From Pseudomonadota bacterium (GTDB lineage: Bacteria > Pseudomonadota > Gammaproteobacteria > Steroidobacterales > Steroidobacteraceae), in NCBI GenBank assembly GCA_021808195.1, contig JAKBCE010000004.1, positions 140,300 through 204,299 on the forward strand: 64,000 bases of DNA. The letters run 5' to 3'. Both the position numbers and the translations under genes were made by a program. The notes beneath the pieces were generated by a model. That model was not told the origin of the DNA and ran no database searches. It worked only from the letters and a program-made list of their open reading frames with translations. Below, in pieces: positions 17,388 to 28,397 of this stretch (the stretch's first letter is position 1; each line of letters opens with the position of its first letter).

Positions 17388-18359
17388 TCAGGCGGCGCGC
17401 GTGTCCAGCCAATGGACCAGGCCCTGCGTGTTCAGCTCCAGGTCCCCGGCGAGCAGCTCGGCCAGCCGCGCCTCGCTCACCGGGCAGCCGTGCCGGTGTG
17501 CCAAGTCGCGCCACAGGTGCCACATCGCCGCCTGAATCGCGCCGGGGCGATCCGCAGCGCCGGCGTTTGCGCGGGCGATGCGCTCGAGCTCTTGCAGCTG
17601 CTGCAGCAGCGAGTCCCCGAGCCGTGGCACGTCGGTGACGCGGCTGTAGTGCATCAGGTACATCGCCTCGGGCGCGTAGCCGAGCAGCCGCTCGATCGAG
17701 GCGCGCATCTGTGCGGGGTCGAACTGGGTCGGCGTGGTGGTCGGGGTGATGAAGGCGCCCGCGGGACTGTCGAGCTCGCGGTAGGAGATGCCGAAGGTGT
17801 CGCCGGTGAACATGCAGCGGTGCGCCGCATCGACGAACACTTGATGGTGCAGAGCATGCCCGGGCGTGTGCAGGACTTCGAACTCCCGGCCCGCGAGGCT
17901 CACTCGCTCCCCGTCGTGGGTGACGTGCACGCGCTCGGCGGCGATCGGCTCGATCCGTCCATAGAGCCGCTCGAAGCGCTCCGGGCCGTAGACGGCCCGC
18001 GATCCGGCCGTGAGTCGTGTCGGATCGATCATGTGCGGCGCGCCTCGCGGGTGCAGCACGCACACGGCATTCGGCAGCGCGCGCATCAGCGCGCCGGCGC
18101 CCCCGGCGTGATCGAGGTGTACGTGCGTCAGCAGGACGTACTCGACCGCTTCGGGCCTGAGACCGAGTGCCCCGAGCGCCGCGAGCAGATAGGGAACCGA
18201 ATGATTGGTGCCCACGTCGACAAATGCCGCGCGCCCGCCATGGCGCACGATGTGCGCGGCGGCGTGACCGGGATACAGGTATTCGGTATCAACGGCCGTG
18301 ATGCCATCGGGGTGATGCAACAGTCTGGGAGTCGGCAGCGCCGAAGCCTCGTCTCTCAT
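17388..18359 (-). CDS. MBL-fold metallo-hydrolase
   Basis: A 323-aa metallo-beta-lactamase-fold hydrolase. The metal ligands are all present: THVHLDHAGG (HxHxDH), HTPGHALHH (third His) and FTGDTFG (bridging Asp). The N-terminal two thirds is the alpha-beta-beta-alpha fold, and the last 90 residues are helical and lack known motifs. The distance between motifs suggests a glyoxalase II-like or lactonase-like enzyme, but no substrate motif is decisive. The start lies 35 bp from the divergent S9-peptidase-like gene. Confidence 0.85.
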   Translation of the reverse strand: MRDEASALPTPRLLHHPDGITAVDTEYLYPGHAAAHIVRHGGRAAFVDVGTNHSVPYLLAALGALGLRPEAVEYVLLTHVHLDHAGGAGALMRALPNAVCVLHPRGAPHMIDPTRLTAGSRAVYGPERFERLYGRIEPIAAERVHVTHDGERVSLAGREFEVLHTPGHALHHQVFVDAAHRCMFTGDTFGISYRELDSPAGAFITPTTTPTQFDPAQMRASIERLLGYAPEAMYLMHYSRVTDVPRLGDSLLQQLQELERIARANAGAADRPGAIQAAMWHLWRDLAHRHGCPVSEARLAELLAGDLELNTQGLVHWLDTRAA

Positions 18360-18394
18360 GCCGTCATGGTAGCCCGTTGCGCTAGCATAGCGAT

Positions 18395-20323
18395 ATGACT
18401 TCCCCGAAGATGATCCGCCCGGCGCTCGCTGCCGTGGCTCTCAGCAGTCTTTATCTCGCGGCGCGCGCCACGGCGGCCGTCGCGCCGGCGGTGAGCGACA
18501 TTCCGCCGCTCGCCCCAGCGCTCGTACACGCGCTGCAGCGCGCCGAACAGTGGCGCGGTGAGCGATTTCTCGCCTGGACCTCCGGCGGGGGAATGCTGCT
18601 CGAGGTGCACACCGGGCGGCGTATCCTGCTCGAGCGTCTCGTCAGCGCGACGGCCAAGCCAGCCGTGCTGCTCAGCCTGGAGCGGGGGATTCGCCGCGCC
18701 GTTGCGCCGCGGGTCGGTGACGCCGTGATCTACCCGCAGCGCCGCGACGGGGTCACGCAGTGGCAGCTGCGCGCCGCGTCGGGGCCTGCCCGTCCGCTCG
18801 CTCCAGGACAGCGGATCAGGGGCACGCCGCTGTGGTCTGCCGGCGGGCACCGCATCGCCTTTCTCGCCTCGGCCCCAGGTGGTACGGACGCGGCGGTCTA
18901 CATCGAGCATCGGGTGAACGCCGGGGTGCCGCGCCTGGTGGCGGGCGCACTGTCCGGCCGCTGGCGACTGCTCGACTGGTCGGCGAGCGGCGATCGGTTG
19001 CTGCTCGCGCGTGAGGCAGGCCCCGACGAGCAGACGCTGTACACGGTTCGCGCCAAAACCGGCGCACTCACGCGCCTGCCGCTGCAGCCGGCACGGATCC
19101 TGAGCGCGGCCTTCGCCCCCGGTGGCGCGGCGATCTACGTGATCTGCGATCAGGGCAGCGATTACGAGCGGCTGTTGCGGCTCGCGCCGGGCTCGGGACG
19201 CGTGCAGCGCGTCTCGGCGCCGCTGCCCTGGGACGTCGAGCGATTCGCGGTGAGCCCGGACGGGCGATTTGTCGCGTACACGGTCGACGTCGACGGCCAA
19301 AGCCACTTGCATGTGCGAGACCGGCAGGCCCAGCTCGACGTTGCCGTACCCTGGCTGCGTGATGGGGTCATCGAGAATCTGCACTTCGACTCCGGCCACC
19401 GACTGGGATTCACCTTCCAATCGAGCCGCCAGCCTCCGGGCGCCTACGTGTATGACGCCGAGCAGCGAGTGATGCAGCGCTGGCGGGGCGGCTCGCCTGC
19501 GCCGCTCGGTCCCCTCGGGCCCGCCCGCGCGCGGCTCGTGCATTTTCCCACCTGGGACCGGGTCGATGGGCACTGGCGGATGATCTCCGCCGACGTCTAT
19601 CTGCCGCCCGGAGCGGGGCCGGCGCCCGTGCTGATCGTGCTGCATGCGGGCGTGGCCGGGCAGTTCCGTCCGCGCTGGCGGCCGTTCCTGCAATTCGTGG
19701 TCGATCGGCTCGGCTACGCGGTGATTGCCCCGAACGTGCGCGGCTCATCCGGCTATGGCCGTACCTTCCGCACGCTAGTGGCCGGCGCCCACCGTCAGGA
19801 CGCGGTCCGGGACATCGGTTCGCTCATGGTGTGGATCGGTATGCAGCCGGGTTTTGACGTGCACCGGATCGTGTTGCTCGGGCGCGGTTACGGCGGCTGG
19901 CTTGCGGTGAACTGTCTGGCCACGTTCGACGGTCATCTGCTGGGGGCCGTCGACATCGATGGCATTTCGAGCCTCGACGATTACCTCACGCGCGCCTCTG
20001 CGGCGCAGCGGGCTTACCGCCGCGCGGAAATCGGCGATCCGCGCGACCCGTCGACGGCAAGCTTCCTGCACCGCATTTCCCCGCTCGGCGAGGTCGCCCG
20101 CATCCGCTCGCCGCTGCTGATCGCACAGGGACTCGCCGGCGATGCGGTCCGCGCCGCCGATGCGCAGCAGCTGACGTATCTGCTGCGCTTCCACAACCAG
20201 ACGGTCGAGCTGTTGAGCGCGCCGACGGCGGGCCGCCGCTTCGATGAACCGGCTGCGCGGCGTGCCCTGGAGGCGGCCAGCGCCCAGTTCCTGCTGGCGC
20301 TCAAGGCGCATCGCGCGAAATGA
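18395..20323 (+). CDS. S9 (prolyl oligopeptidase)-family protein, probably catalytically inactive
   Basis: A 642-aa exported protein: signal peptide (LAAVALSSLYLAARATA), a beta-propeller-like N-terminal region with repeated strand motifs (DGRFVAYTVDVDGQSHLHV), and a C-terminal alpha/beta-hydrolase domain starting near PVLIVLHAG. The domain keeps PNVRGSSGYGRTF, the usual oxyanion-side motif. The nucleophile elbow reads LLGRGYGGWLAV where active S9 enzymes have G-x-S-x-G-G, so the Ser is Gly. The region where the catalytic His is expected (D-E-G-H) reads APTAGRRFDE. Two triad residues are thus missing, suggesting a pseudoenzyme with a binding or scaffold role. TAGCAT at 18383-18388 ends 6 bp before the ATG. 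Its 3' end overlaps the convergent histidine kinase gene by 23 bp. Confidence 0.82.
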   Translation: MTSPKMIRPALAAVALSSLYLAARATAAVAPAVSDIPPLAPALVHALQRAEQWRGERFLAWTSGGGMLLEVHTGRRILLERLVSATAKPAVLLSLERGIRRAVAPRVGDAVIYPQRRDGVTQWQLRAASGPARPLAPGQRIRGTPLWSAGGHRIAFLASAPGGTDAAVYIEHRVNAGVPRLVAGALSGRWRLLDWSASGDRLLLAREAGPDEQTLYTVRAKTGALTRLPLQPARILSAAFAPGGAAIYVICDQGSDYERLLRLAPGSGRVQRVSAPLPWDVERFAVSPDGRFVAYTVDVDGQSHLHVRDRQAQLDVAVPWLRDGVIENLHFDSGHRLGFTFQSSRQPPGAYVYDAEQRVMQRWRGGSPAPLGPLGPARARLVHFPTWDRVDGHWRMISADVYLPPGAGPAPVLIVLHAGVAGQFRPRWRPFLQFVVDRLGYAVIAPNVRGSSGYGRTFRTLVAGAHRQDAVRDIGSLMVWIGMQPGFDVHRIVLLGRGYGGWLAVNCLATFDGHLLGAVDIDGISSLDDYLTRASAAQRAYRRAEIGDPRDPSTASFLHRISPLGEVARIRSPLLIAQGLAGDAVRAADAQQLTYLLRFHNQTVELLSAPTAGRRFDEPAARRALEAASAQFLLALKAHRAK

Positions 20324-21644
20324 GCGGGCCCGCGGCGGCGAAGGTCACACTGACGCTCAGGCCCTGGCCGCCCTCGCCCGTGCCGAGCTCAATGCCCGCC
20401 CCGTGTGCGTCGGCAATCGCTTTGACGATGGCCAGCCCGAGGCCGCTGCCCGGTGCCTGCACGCCCGGCTGCCGGTAGAAGCGGTCGAAGACACGGGAGC
20501 GCTCCTGGGCCGCGATGCCCGGACCATTGTCGGCGACTTTCAGCACCACGTGCCCCTCATCGCTCGCAGCCCGGGCGACCGAGACGTCGACGCGGCCTCC
20601 TGCGGGCGTATAGCGCACGGCGTTGTCGACGAGATTGCGGATCAGCGTGGCCAGCGCTTCGCGCTCACCGAGGATGATCGCCGGCTGCGCATCGGCGACA
20701 CCGAGGTCGATCCGGCGAGCGTCGGCGAGCGGCACCAGCTCGGCGACCACGTCCCGCGCCAGTTCATCGAGTGCGATCCGTCCGTGCGCCGGCTCGGCAC
20801 GCGGCTCCTGGCGCGCGAGCGACAACAGCTGCTCGACGAGCCGAATGGAGCGCTGTACGCCGGCCGCAAGCCGCTCCATCGCCTCGGCGCGCTCGCGGTC
20901 CGTACCGGCCCGCGCGAGCGCCCCGAGCTGCAGATGCAATGCCGTGAGTGGCGTGCGCAGCTCGTGCGCCGCGTCGGCCATGAACGCGCGCTCGCGTTCC
21001 AGAGCGCCGGAGAGGCGTCCGAGCAGATCGTTGAGGGCCGCTACGAGCGGCTGCACTTCATCGGGCAACTGCGCCGAGGGCAGCGGCTCGAGCGCAGTGA
21101 CCCGGCGTGCCTTGACCGAGCTGGCGAGGCGCTGCAGCGGTTCGAGCGCGTGCCCGACAGCAAACCAGACCAGGATGCCGAGAATGGGCACTGCCAGGGC
21201 GAAGGGCTCGAGCGTCTTGACCGCCAGTTGGATGGCCTGCTGACGCCGCGCGCGCATCAGCTGTGCGACCTGGATGACGCGCGTCGGGGAGGCCACCCCG
21301 TAGACGCGCCAGCGGCCCTCGCTGGTCTTGACCGTCGAGAAGCCGATGGTCGTGAAGTTGGGCAGAACCGTGTGCGGCGGTGCCCAGATGCGCTGCCCAT
21401 CGATGGTCCAGACCTGGACCACAAAGCCGTACGCCGCCGCGCGTGAGGGAATCTCGAGCGGCCAGAGGTATTCCACCGGTTGATCGCGCAGCAGCAACGC
21501 CATCTGCTCGAGGTGGTAATCGAAGAATGCGTCCGCCTGACGCAGCGTGTTGTGGTAGACGACCAGTCCGCCGGACAGTCCCACCACGGCAATACCGCCG
21601 AGCAGCCAGGCGAGCAGGCGCGCCCGCAGCGAATTGCGGGTCAT
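20301..21644 (-). CDS. Sensor histidine kinase (QseC/PmrB-like)
   Basis: A 447-aa membrane kinase: helix near residues 8-30, a periplasmic sensor of about 120 residues, a second helix (FALAVPILGILVWFAVG), HAMP-like linker, then HisKA with the phospho-accepting His in AAHELRTPLTALHLQL. The ATPase domain has NLVDNAVRYTP (N box), VADNGPGI (G1) and GSGLGLAIVKAIADAHG (G2). The ATG overlaps the response regulator stop (ATGA at 21644-21641), giving translational coupling. By architecture it belongs to the QseC/TctE/PmrB group; the signal is not known. Confidence 0.92.
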   Translation of the reverse strand: MTRNSLRARLLAWLLGGIAVVGLSGGLVVYHNTLRQADAFFDYHLEQMALLLRDQPVEYLWPLEIPSRAAAYGFVVQVWTIDGQRIWAPPHTVLPNFTTIGFSTVKTSEGRWRVYGVASPTRVIQVAQLMRARRQQAIQLAVKTLEPFALAVPILGILVWFAVGHALEPLQRLASSVKARRVTALEPLPSAQLPDEVQPLVAALNDLLGRLSGALERERAFMADAAHELRTPLTALHLQLGALARAGTDRERAEAMERLAAGVQRSIRLVEQLLSLARQEPRAEPAHGRIALDELARDVVAELVPLADARRIDLGVADAQPAIILGEREALATLIRNLVDNAVRYTPAGGRVDVSVARAASDEGHVVLKVADNGPGIAAQERSRVFDRFYRQPGVQAPGSGLGLAIVKAIADAHGAGIELGTGEGGQGLSVSVTFAAAGPLISRDAP

Positions 21645-22300
21645 GCGGGTCTCACCCGGTAGCCGACCCCGCGCACGGTGAGAATGAAGTCCGCACCCAG
21701 CTTGCGCCGCAGGCCGTGCACGTGCACCTCGATCGCATTGCTCTCGAGCTCCTCGCCCCACCCGTACAGGCGCTCCTCGATTCGCGCGCGCGAGTGGATG
21801 GTTCCGGGCCGCTCCATCAGCAGCTGCAGCAGCGCGAACTCCCGCGGCGAGAGCGCAACGTCCTGCCCGTCCCGTTGCACCGTGTGCGCGGCCGGATTCA
21901 GTACCACGCCGAGGTGCTCGATCGCCGGGGCGGTCTGCCCCGACTTGCGCCGCAGCAACGCCCGGATGCGCGCGGCGAGCTCATCGAGGTCGAAAGGCTT
22001 GACCAGGTAATCGTCGGCCCCCGCATCGAGGCCCTGGACGCGGTCCGAAACCGAATCGCGCGCAGTCAGGATGATCACCGGGAGTGCATCGCCTCGCGCC
22101 CGCAGCCCACTTAGCACCGCAAGGCCTGCTCTGCGCGGCAGGCCCAGGTCAAGCAGCAGCGTATCGAAGGACTCGGTCTTGAGCACTTGCTCGGCGGTTT
22201 CGCCGTCGTGTACCCAGTCCACGGTGAAACCGTCGCGCCGCAGGCCGGCGCGGATCGCCTCGCCGATCATGGCGTCGTCTTCAACCAGCAGCAGTCTCAC
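21641..22300 (-). CDS. OmpR-family response regulator (QseB-like)
   Basis: A 219-aa two-component regulator. The receiver has the acidic pocket at VEDD, the phosphorylated Asp51 in LLLDLGLPR, ILTARDSVSDRVQGLDAGAD, and the Lys in LVKPFDLDEL. The C-terminal winged helix ends in IEVHVHGLRRKLG...VRGVGYRVRP, typical of OmpR/PhoB DNA-binding domains. A GTG start at 22300 puts the protein start at MRLLLVEDD. First gene of the pair with the downstream kinase; rsmG is divergent, 96 bp away. Confidence 0.94.
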   Translation of the reverse strand: MRLLLVEDDAMIGEAIRAGLRRDGFTVDWVHDGETAEQVLKTESFDTLLLDLGLPRRAGLAVLSGLRARGDALPVIILTARDSVSDRVQGLDAGADDYLVKPFDLDELAARIRALLRRKSGQTAPAIEHLGVVLNPAAHTVQRDGQDVALSPREFALLQLLMERPGTIHSRARIEERLYGWGEELESNAIEVHVHGLRRKLGADFILTVRGVGYRVRPA

Positions 22301-22396
22301 GTCGGTGTCTCGCCAAGTGGCCCGATGGGGCGCAATTTCCACAGCACGCGGCGTGCGCCTCTGCCACAATCGATGCCGTTCGAGGCCGCGTGACCC

Positions 22397-23074
22397 ATGA
22401 GTTCCTCCCAGCCGACGCACGGGGCGCCCGACGCCCAGCGCACAGTCCATACGCTCATCCACGGCGCTGCCGGGTTAGGTGTGGCGCTCACCGAGCATGA
22501 TGCGCTGCGGCTGCTGCAGTTGCTGGAGGAACTGACCCGCTGGAATCGCCGCTTCAACCTGACGGCCATCACGGATCAGGCCGACATGGTAACCCATCAC
22601 CTGCTCGACAGCCTGGCGGCGCACCGATTTCTACACGGCGCCCGGATCGCCGATGTCGGCACGGGTGCGGGGTTTCCCGGTCTGCCGCTCGCGCTCGCCA
22701 ACCCCGAGCGGCGCTTTACGCTGATCGATTCGAACGGCAAGAAGATCCGCTTCGTCTCGCATGCAGCACATGCGCTGGGGCTGGTGAACGTCGAGACGCT
22801 CCAGGCGCGGGTTGAGTCGCTGCGACCCGATCGGCCGTTTGACACGGTGATTGCCCGCGCGTTCGCCGCGCTGCCGGAGCTGGTTGCGGCCGTGGCTCCG
22901 CTCTGCGGTCCGGCGACGCGCATCCTGGCGCTCAAGGGCAAGTGGCCGAAAGCCGAGCTCGACGGCCTGCCGCCCGGGTGGCAGGCCGAGACCATCGCGC
23001 TCGAGGTGCCGGGGCTTGCCGCGGACCGCTGCCTGATCGTGCTCAGCGCGCCGCGCCCTTCGAGCCCGCACTGA
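22397..23074 (+). CDS. rsmG: 16S rRNA (guanine(527)-N(7))-methyltransferase RsmG
   Basis: A 225-aa SAM-dependent enzyme (GidB) that methylates G527 of 16S rRNA. Seen: RWNRRFNLTAITD near the N-terminus, HHLLDSLA, SAM motif I IADVGTGAGFPGLPLA, and later VIARAFAALPELV and ALKGKWPKAEL. Its position upstream of parA-parB-atp is the usual gammaproteobacterial order, but here two unrelated genes (an Lrp regulator and leucine dehydrogenase) separate it from parA, and mnmG is not the upstream neighbour. The 3' end overlaps the convergent Lrp gene by 32 bp. Confidence 0.96.
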   Translation: MSSSQPTHGAPDAQRTVHTLIHGAAGLGVALTEHDALRLLQLLEELTRWNRRFNLTAITDQADMVTHHLLDSLAAHRFLHGARIADVGTGAGFPGLPLALANPERRFTLIDSNGKKIRFVSHAAHALGLVNVETLQARVESLRPDRPFDTVIARAFAALPELVAAVAPLCGPATRILALKGKWPKAELDGLPPGWQAETIALEVPGLAADRCLIVLSAPRPSSPH

Positions 23075-23534
23075 GCGGCAGCACCGTGGTCTCCTTGATG
23101 ACCGAGAGTGCAATGAACGAGTGCACCGACTGAACGCCCGGGAAGCGCGAGAGGTGATCGAGGAAGAATGCCTCGTAAGCCTTGATGTCGCGGCAGGCGA
23201 TGCGCAGTAAGAAGTCGGTCTCGCCCATGAGCGTGTAGCACTCGAGGATCTCCGGGTGCTGGCGCACGGCCTGCTCGAACTTCAGCAGCGCGTCACGTCC
23301 GTGGCCGGCGAGCTTCACCTGTGAGAACACCAGGACGTTCAGCCCGACCTTTTCCCGATCGAGCAGGGCCACGCGCTTGCGAATCACGCCGCCTTCCTCC
23401 AGACGGCTCATCCGCCGCCAGCAGGTCGAAGGGGTCATCCCGAGGCGCTCGGCGACCTCGGCGGCCGACAGATCGCCATGCTCCTGCACCAGATCGAGGA
23501 TGCGCACGTCGCTGCGGTCAAAATCGCTCTGCAT
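23043..23534 (-). CDS. Lrp/AsnC family transcriptional regulator
   Basis: A 163-aa feast/famine regulator: N-terminal winged helix-turn-helix (SAAEVAERLGMTPSTCWRRM) and a C-terminal RAM effector-binding domain (VLVFSQVKLAGHG and ECYTLMGETDFLLRI, where the Gly-x-x-D-F/Y motif is conserved). ATG 23534 gives the normal N-terminus MQSDFDRSDVRILDLV. It is divergent from a leucine dehydrogenase gene, and such regulators very often control the neighbouring amino-acid enzyme, so regulation of that gene by branched-chain amino acids is a fair inference. Confidence 0.93.
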   Translation of the reverse strand: MQSDFDRSDVRILDLVQEHGDLSAAEVAERLGMTPSTCWRRMSRLEEGGVIRKRVALLDREKVGLNVLVFSQVKLAGHGRDALLKFEQAVRQHPEILECYTLMGETDFLLRIACRDIKAYEAFFLDHLSRFPGVQSVHSFIALSVIKETTVLPLSAGSKGAAR

Positions 23535-23676
23535 AAAACATCTCGCCAAAAGGATCTGAGGTGGAATGAATAATTCATCGATCGGGCGGATAGAGCAAGC
23601 ATTGTGACGTGTGGTGCACCCCTCGGGCGTAAGGTGAGTCGGCCGGATGCACACCGGAGAACTCGGGAGCGCGCCC

Positions 23677-24729
23677 ATGGATTTATTCACGTTGCCGGAC
23701 TTCGACGGCCACGAACAGGTGCTGTTCGGTTACGACGCTGCCACGGGGCTGCGGGCGATCATCGCCATTCATTCCACGGCGCTCGGACCGGCCGCCGGGG
23801 GCTGCAGGCTGTGGACCTATCCCTCGAGCGAGGCGGCACTCACCGATGCTCTGCGTCTCTCACGGGGCATGAGCTACAAAAACGCCATGGCCGAGCTCGA
23901 TCTCGGCGGCGGCAAGGCGGTGATCCTCGGCGATGCGATCGCGCAGTCGCGCCCGGCGCGCTTTGCCGCATTCGGCCGGCTGGTCGATGCGCTGGGTGGC
24001 CGCTACATCACTGCCGAGGACGTCGGCACCAGCACCGCGGACATGCAGCAGGTCGCAACGATGACCCGGTTCGTGAGTGGTCTCGCCCGGGGCCGCGGCG
24101 AGGTCGGTGGTGATCCGGGACCGAAGACGGCGCTCGGGGTGTTTCTCGGCATCGAGGCCGCGGTGCGCTTCCAGCTGGGCCGGGCCCTCGATGGGCTGAG
24201 CGTGGCCGTGCAGGGCCTGGGCGGGGTCGGCCAACCCTTGTGCCGACTGCTCGCCGCCGCCGGGGCGCGTCTGGTCGTGGCCGATGCCCGGGCGGAGCAG
24301 GCCGAACGGGTGCGCGAGGAACTCGGCGCCACCGTGGTGCCTGTGCAGAGCCTCATCGAGCATCCCGCAGAGGTCTTTGCGCCGTGCGCGCTCGGGGCCG
24401 TTCTTAACGCGCAGACCATTGCGCGTCTGCGCGCACGCGTCGTGGCCGGGGCGGCGAACAATCAGCTGGCGCGGGCCGCTGACGGCGAGGCGCTGATGCG
24501 GGCCGGCATTCTCTATGCGCCGGACTACGTGATCAATGCCGGCGGCATCATCAATGTGGCCCATGAATACCGCGGCGGCTCGAGTGAGGCGGCCGTGCGC
24601 GCGGCGATCGAGAAGATCCCCGATCGCTTGACCCGGATCTTCGAGCGTGCCCGGCGCGAAGCGCTGCCGACCAGCACGGTGGCCGACCAGATGGCGCGCG
24701 AGCGGCTGCAGGCGGGACGGCGCGGCTGA
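23677..24729 (+). CDS. Leucine dehydrogenase (Glu/Leu/Phe/Val dehydrogenase family)
   Basis: A 350-aa NAD-dependent oxidative deaminase of branched-chain amino acids. N-terminal domain: STALGPAAGGCRLW, GMSYKNAMAELDLGGGKAV (substrate-binding and catalytic Lys), and ITAEDVGTSTADM. The Rossmann domain begins VAVQGLGGVGQPLC. YVINAGGIINVAHEY near the C-terminus is typical of leucine dehydrogenases. ATG 23677 is preferred over 23647 because GGGAGC lies just upstream and the product then starts MDLFTLPDFDGHEQV, the usual family start. In other bacteria the enzyme supplies branched-chain keto acids, including primers for branched fatty acids. Confidence 0.9.
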   Translation: MDLFTLPDFDGHEQVLFGYDAATGLRAIIAIHSTALGPAAGGCRLWTYPSSEAALTDALRLSRGMSYKNAMAELDLGGGKAVILGDAIAQSRPARFAAFGRLVDALGGRYITAEDVGTSTADMQQVATMTRFVSGLARGRGEVGGDPGPKTALGVFLGIEAAVRFQLGRALDGLSVAVQGLGGVGQPLCRLLAAAGARLVVADARAEQAERVREELGATVVPVQSLIEHPAEVFAPCALGAVLNAQTIARLRARVVAGAANNQLARAADGEALMRAGILYAPDYVINAGGIINVAHEYRGGSSEAAVRAAIEKIPDRLTRIFERARREALPTSTVADQMARERLQAGRRG

Positions 24730-24786
24730 GCGCCGCGCTCGCGCGCGGCTCCGGGCCCGGGCGGTGGTGAAGTACACTGTCGCCCC

Positions 24787-25617
24787 ATGAAGCGCGTGAT
24801 CGCGATTGCCAATCAGAAAGGTGGCGTCGGCAAGACGACCACGGCGGTCAATCTGGCCGCCTCCCTCGCCGCCACCCGGCGGCGGGTGCTGCTGCTCGAC
24901 CTGGATCCGCAGGGCAATGCGACCATGGGGAGCGGGATCGACAAGTCGCAGATCGAGCGCGGGGCCTGCGAGGTGTTGCTCGCGGAAGCCGAGCTCGGCA
25001 CGGCGCTGCGCACGGTCGAGCAGGGCGGCTACGCGCTGCTGCCGGCCAACCAGGATCTCACCGCCGCGGAGGTGCGGCTGCTCGGGATGACCGTGGGGCG
25101 CGAAACGCGCTTGCGCCAGGCGCTGGCGCCGGTGCGCGAGGCGTACGAGGTGATCCTGATCGATTGTCCGCCGGCGCTCAACATGCTCACCGTCAATGCG
25201 CTGGTGGCCGCCGACAGCGTGTTGATCCCCATGCAGTGCGAGTATTACGCCCTCGAGGGTCTCTCCGCGCTGCTCGGCACCATCGAACAGATCCGCGCTG
25301 CGGTCAACCCGTCGCTCGAGATCGAGGGCATCTTGCGCACCATGTTCGACCCGCGCAATAACCTGGCCAACGAAGTGAGCGCGCAGCTGATCATGCATTT
25401 CAGCGACAAGGTGTTCCGCACGGTCATCCCGCGCAACGTGCGTCTGGCCGAGGCGCCCTCGTTCGGGCGGCCGGTACTCTTTCACGACAAGGACTCCCGG
25501 GGCGCGCTCGCGTACCTGGCGCTGGCCGGTGAGATGATCCGTCGCGCCGAGGCCTGCGCCGAGCCTGAACAGATGTCCGGGGAGAGTGGGGCGATGAGCG
25601 GGGAGGCGGCGTCATGA
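24787..25617 (+). CDS. parA: Chromosome-partitioning ATPase ParA (Soj)
   Basis: A 276-aa deviant-Walker ATPase that moves ParB-parS complexes over the nucleoid. Motif A' is [20 protein letters not shown] near the N-terminus, A' Asp in [11 protein letters not shown], and Walker [17 protein letters not shown] 24787 is 8 bp after a TACACT hexamer (24773-24778), so the transcript may have almost no leader. The stop codon overlaps the parB start (ATGA). Confidence 0.96.
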   Translation: MKRVIAIANQKGGVGKTTTAVNLAASLAATRRRVLLLDLDPQGNATMGSGIDKSQIERGACEVLLAEAELGTALRTVEQGGYALLPANQDLTAAEVRLLGMTVGRETRLRQALAPVREAYEVILIDCPPALNMLTVNALVAADSVLIPMQCEYYALEGLSALLGTIEQIRAAVNPSLEIEGILRTMFDPRNNLANEVSAQLIMHFSDKVFRTVIPRNVRLAEAPSFGRPVLFHDKDSRGALAYLALAGEMIRRAEACAEPEQMSGESGAMSGEAAS

Positions 25618-26510
25618 TTCAAAAGAAGCCGACCCTGGGGCGGGGATTGGCCGATCTGCTCGGCCCCGGGGCGCGGGCCGCCGCCGAGACGAGCGCGCCG
25701 CCGGCCGCGCCCGCCGGGGACGAGCTGACGCGGCTGCCCCTCGATGTGCTGCAACGGGGCAAGTACCAGCCGCGCACAGACATGCATCCGGAGTCGCTCG
25801 AGGAGCTGGCCGGCTCCATCAAGGCGCAAGGCGTCGTGCAGCCCATCGTGGTGCGCCCGCTGGCGGGGCCGTCCGGTGCGCCGCAGCGCTACGAAATCAT
25901 TGCTGGGGAGCGGCGCTGGCGCGCCGCGCAGCTGGCGGGTCTGGCGGACATCCCGGCCATCGTGCGGCGGATTCCCGACGAGGCGGCGATCGCGGTCGCA
26001 CTGATCGAGAACATTCAGCGCGAAAACCTCAATCCGCTCGAGGAGGCGCGCGCGCTGCAACGGCTGATCAGCGAGTTCAATCTCACGCATGCGCAGGCGG
26101 CCGAGGCGGTCGGGCGCTCGCGCGCCGGGGTCAGCAACCTGTTGCGACTGCTGGAGCTGCCCACCGAGGTCTGCGAGCTGATCGAACGGCGCCAGATCGA
26201 GATGGGTCATGCGCGCGCGCTGCTCGGCCTCGCCCAGCGTACCGAACAACGTCAGGCGGCCGCCGAGGTGGTGGCGAAGGGGCTCTCGGTGCGCGAGACC
26301 GAGGCGCTGGTTCGGCGCATGCTGCGCCCGCCCGTCGCGGCCCCCGCCGCTCGCAGTGCCGATCCCGATGTGCGCCGCCTCGAGCAGCAGCTGGCGGAGA
26401 AGCTGGGCGCTCAGGTCGCGATCCGGCAGGGCTCTGGCGGCAAAGGCTCGCTGGTCGTCACCTACCATAGCCTCGATGAACTGGACGGTATTCTCGCCCA
26501 TATCCATTAG
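25614..26510 (+). CDS. parB: Chromosome-partitioning protein ParB (Spo0J/Noc family CTP-dependent clamp)
   Basis: A 298-aa parS-binding protein. N-terminal ParA-interacting segment (RGLADLLG), ParB/Srx CTPase domain with [11 protein letters not shown] and the CTP-binding box [12 protein letters not shown], then [17 protein letters not shown] and the helix-turn-helix [21 protein letters not shown]. The C-terminal dimerisation domain ends [11 protein letters not shown]. Translationally coupled to parA. No parS site (TGTTTCACGTGAAACA type) was noticed in the window. Confidence 0.96.
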   Translation: MIQKKPTLGRGLADLLGPGARAAAETSAPPAAPAGDELTRLPLDVLQRGKYQPRTDMHPESLEELAGSIKAQGVVQPIVVRPLAGPSGAPQRYEIIAGERRWRAAQLAGLADIPAIVRRIPDEAAIAVALIENIQRENLNPLEEARALQRLISEFNLTHAQAAEAVGRSRAGVSNLLRLLELPTEVCELIERRQIEMGHARALLGLAQRTEQRQAAAEVVAKGLSVRETEALVRRMLRPPVAAPAARSADPDVRRLEQQLAEKLGAQVAIRQGSGGKGSLVVTYHSLDELDGILAHIH

Positions 26511-26603
26511 GATCTTCCCGGATACGCATCCGCAGGAATACGGACGCGCGCCGCGCGGAAATTTCACACAATTTTCACAGGCTTAGATCGGACGCGGATG
26601 GAG

Positions 26604-26632
26604 TAGACTCCCCCGGGGCCGGTCAATATAAT
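26604..26632 (+). promoter_or_regulatory. Sigma70-type promoter of the ATP synthase operon
   Basis: TAGACT (26604-26609, 4 of 6 matches to TTGACA) and a perfect TATAAT (26627-26632) are separated by exactly 17 bp. Transcription would start near 26639, about 20 bp before the first atpI start candidate. It stands in the 147-bp gap between parB and atpI. Confidence 0.65.
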
Positions 26633-26657
26633 CGCGCGGCTTTTCGGTCCGAGAGGT

Positions 26658-28359
<1,702 letters not shown>

Positions 28360-28397
28360 GGCAACGCCTGCAAACGGCTGTTCGGTAGGAGGCGACC

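Noticed and set aside
22301..22396. parS or DnaA-box cluster near rsmG-parA suggesting oriC
   Set aside because: No TGTTTCACGTGAAACA-like or TTATCCACA-like repeats were noticed around 22-27 kb.
23860..25485. 541-codon minus-strand frame over leucine dehydrogenase and parA
   Set aside because: Antisense shadow without ribosome site or family match.
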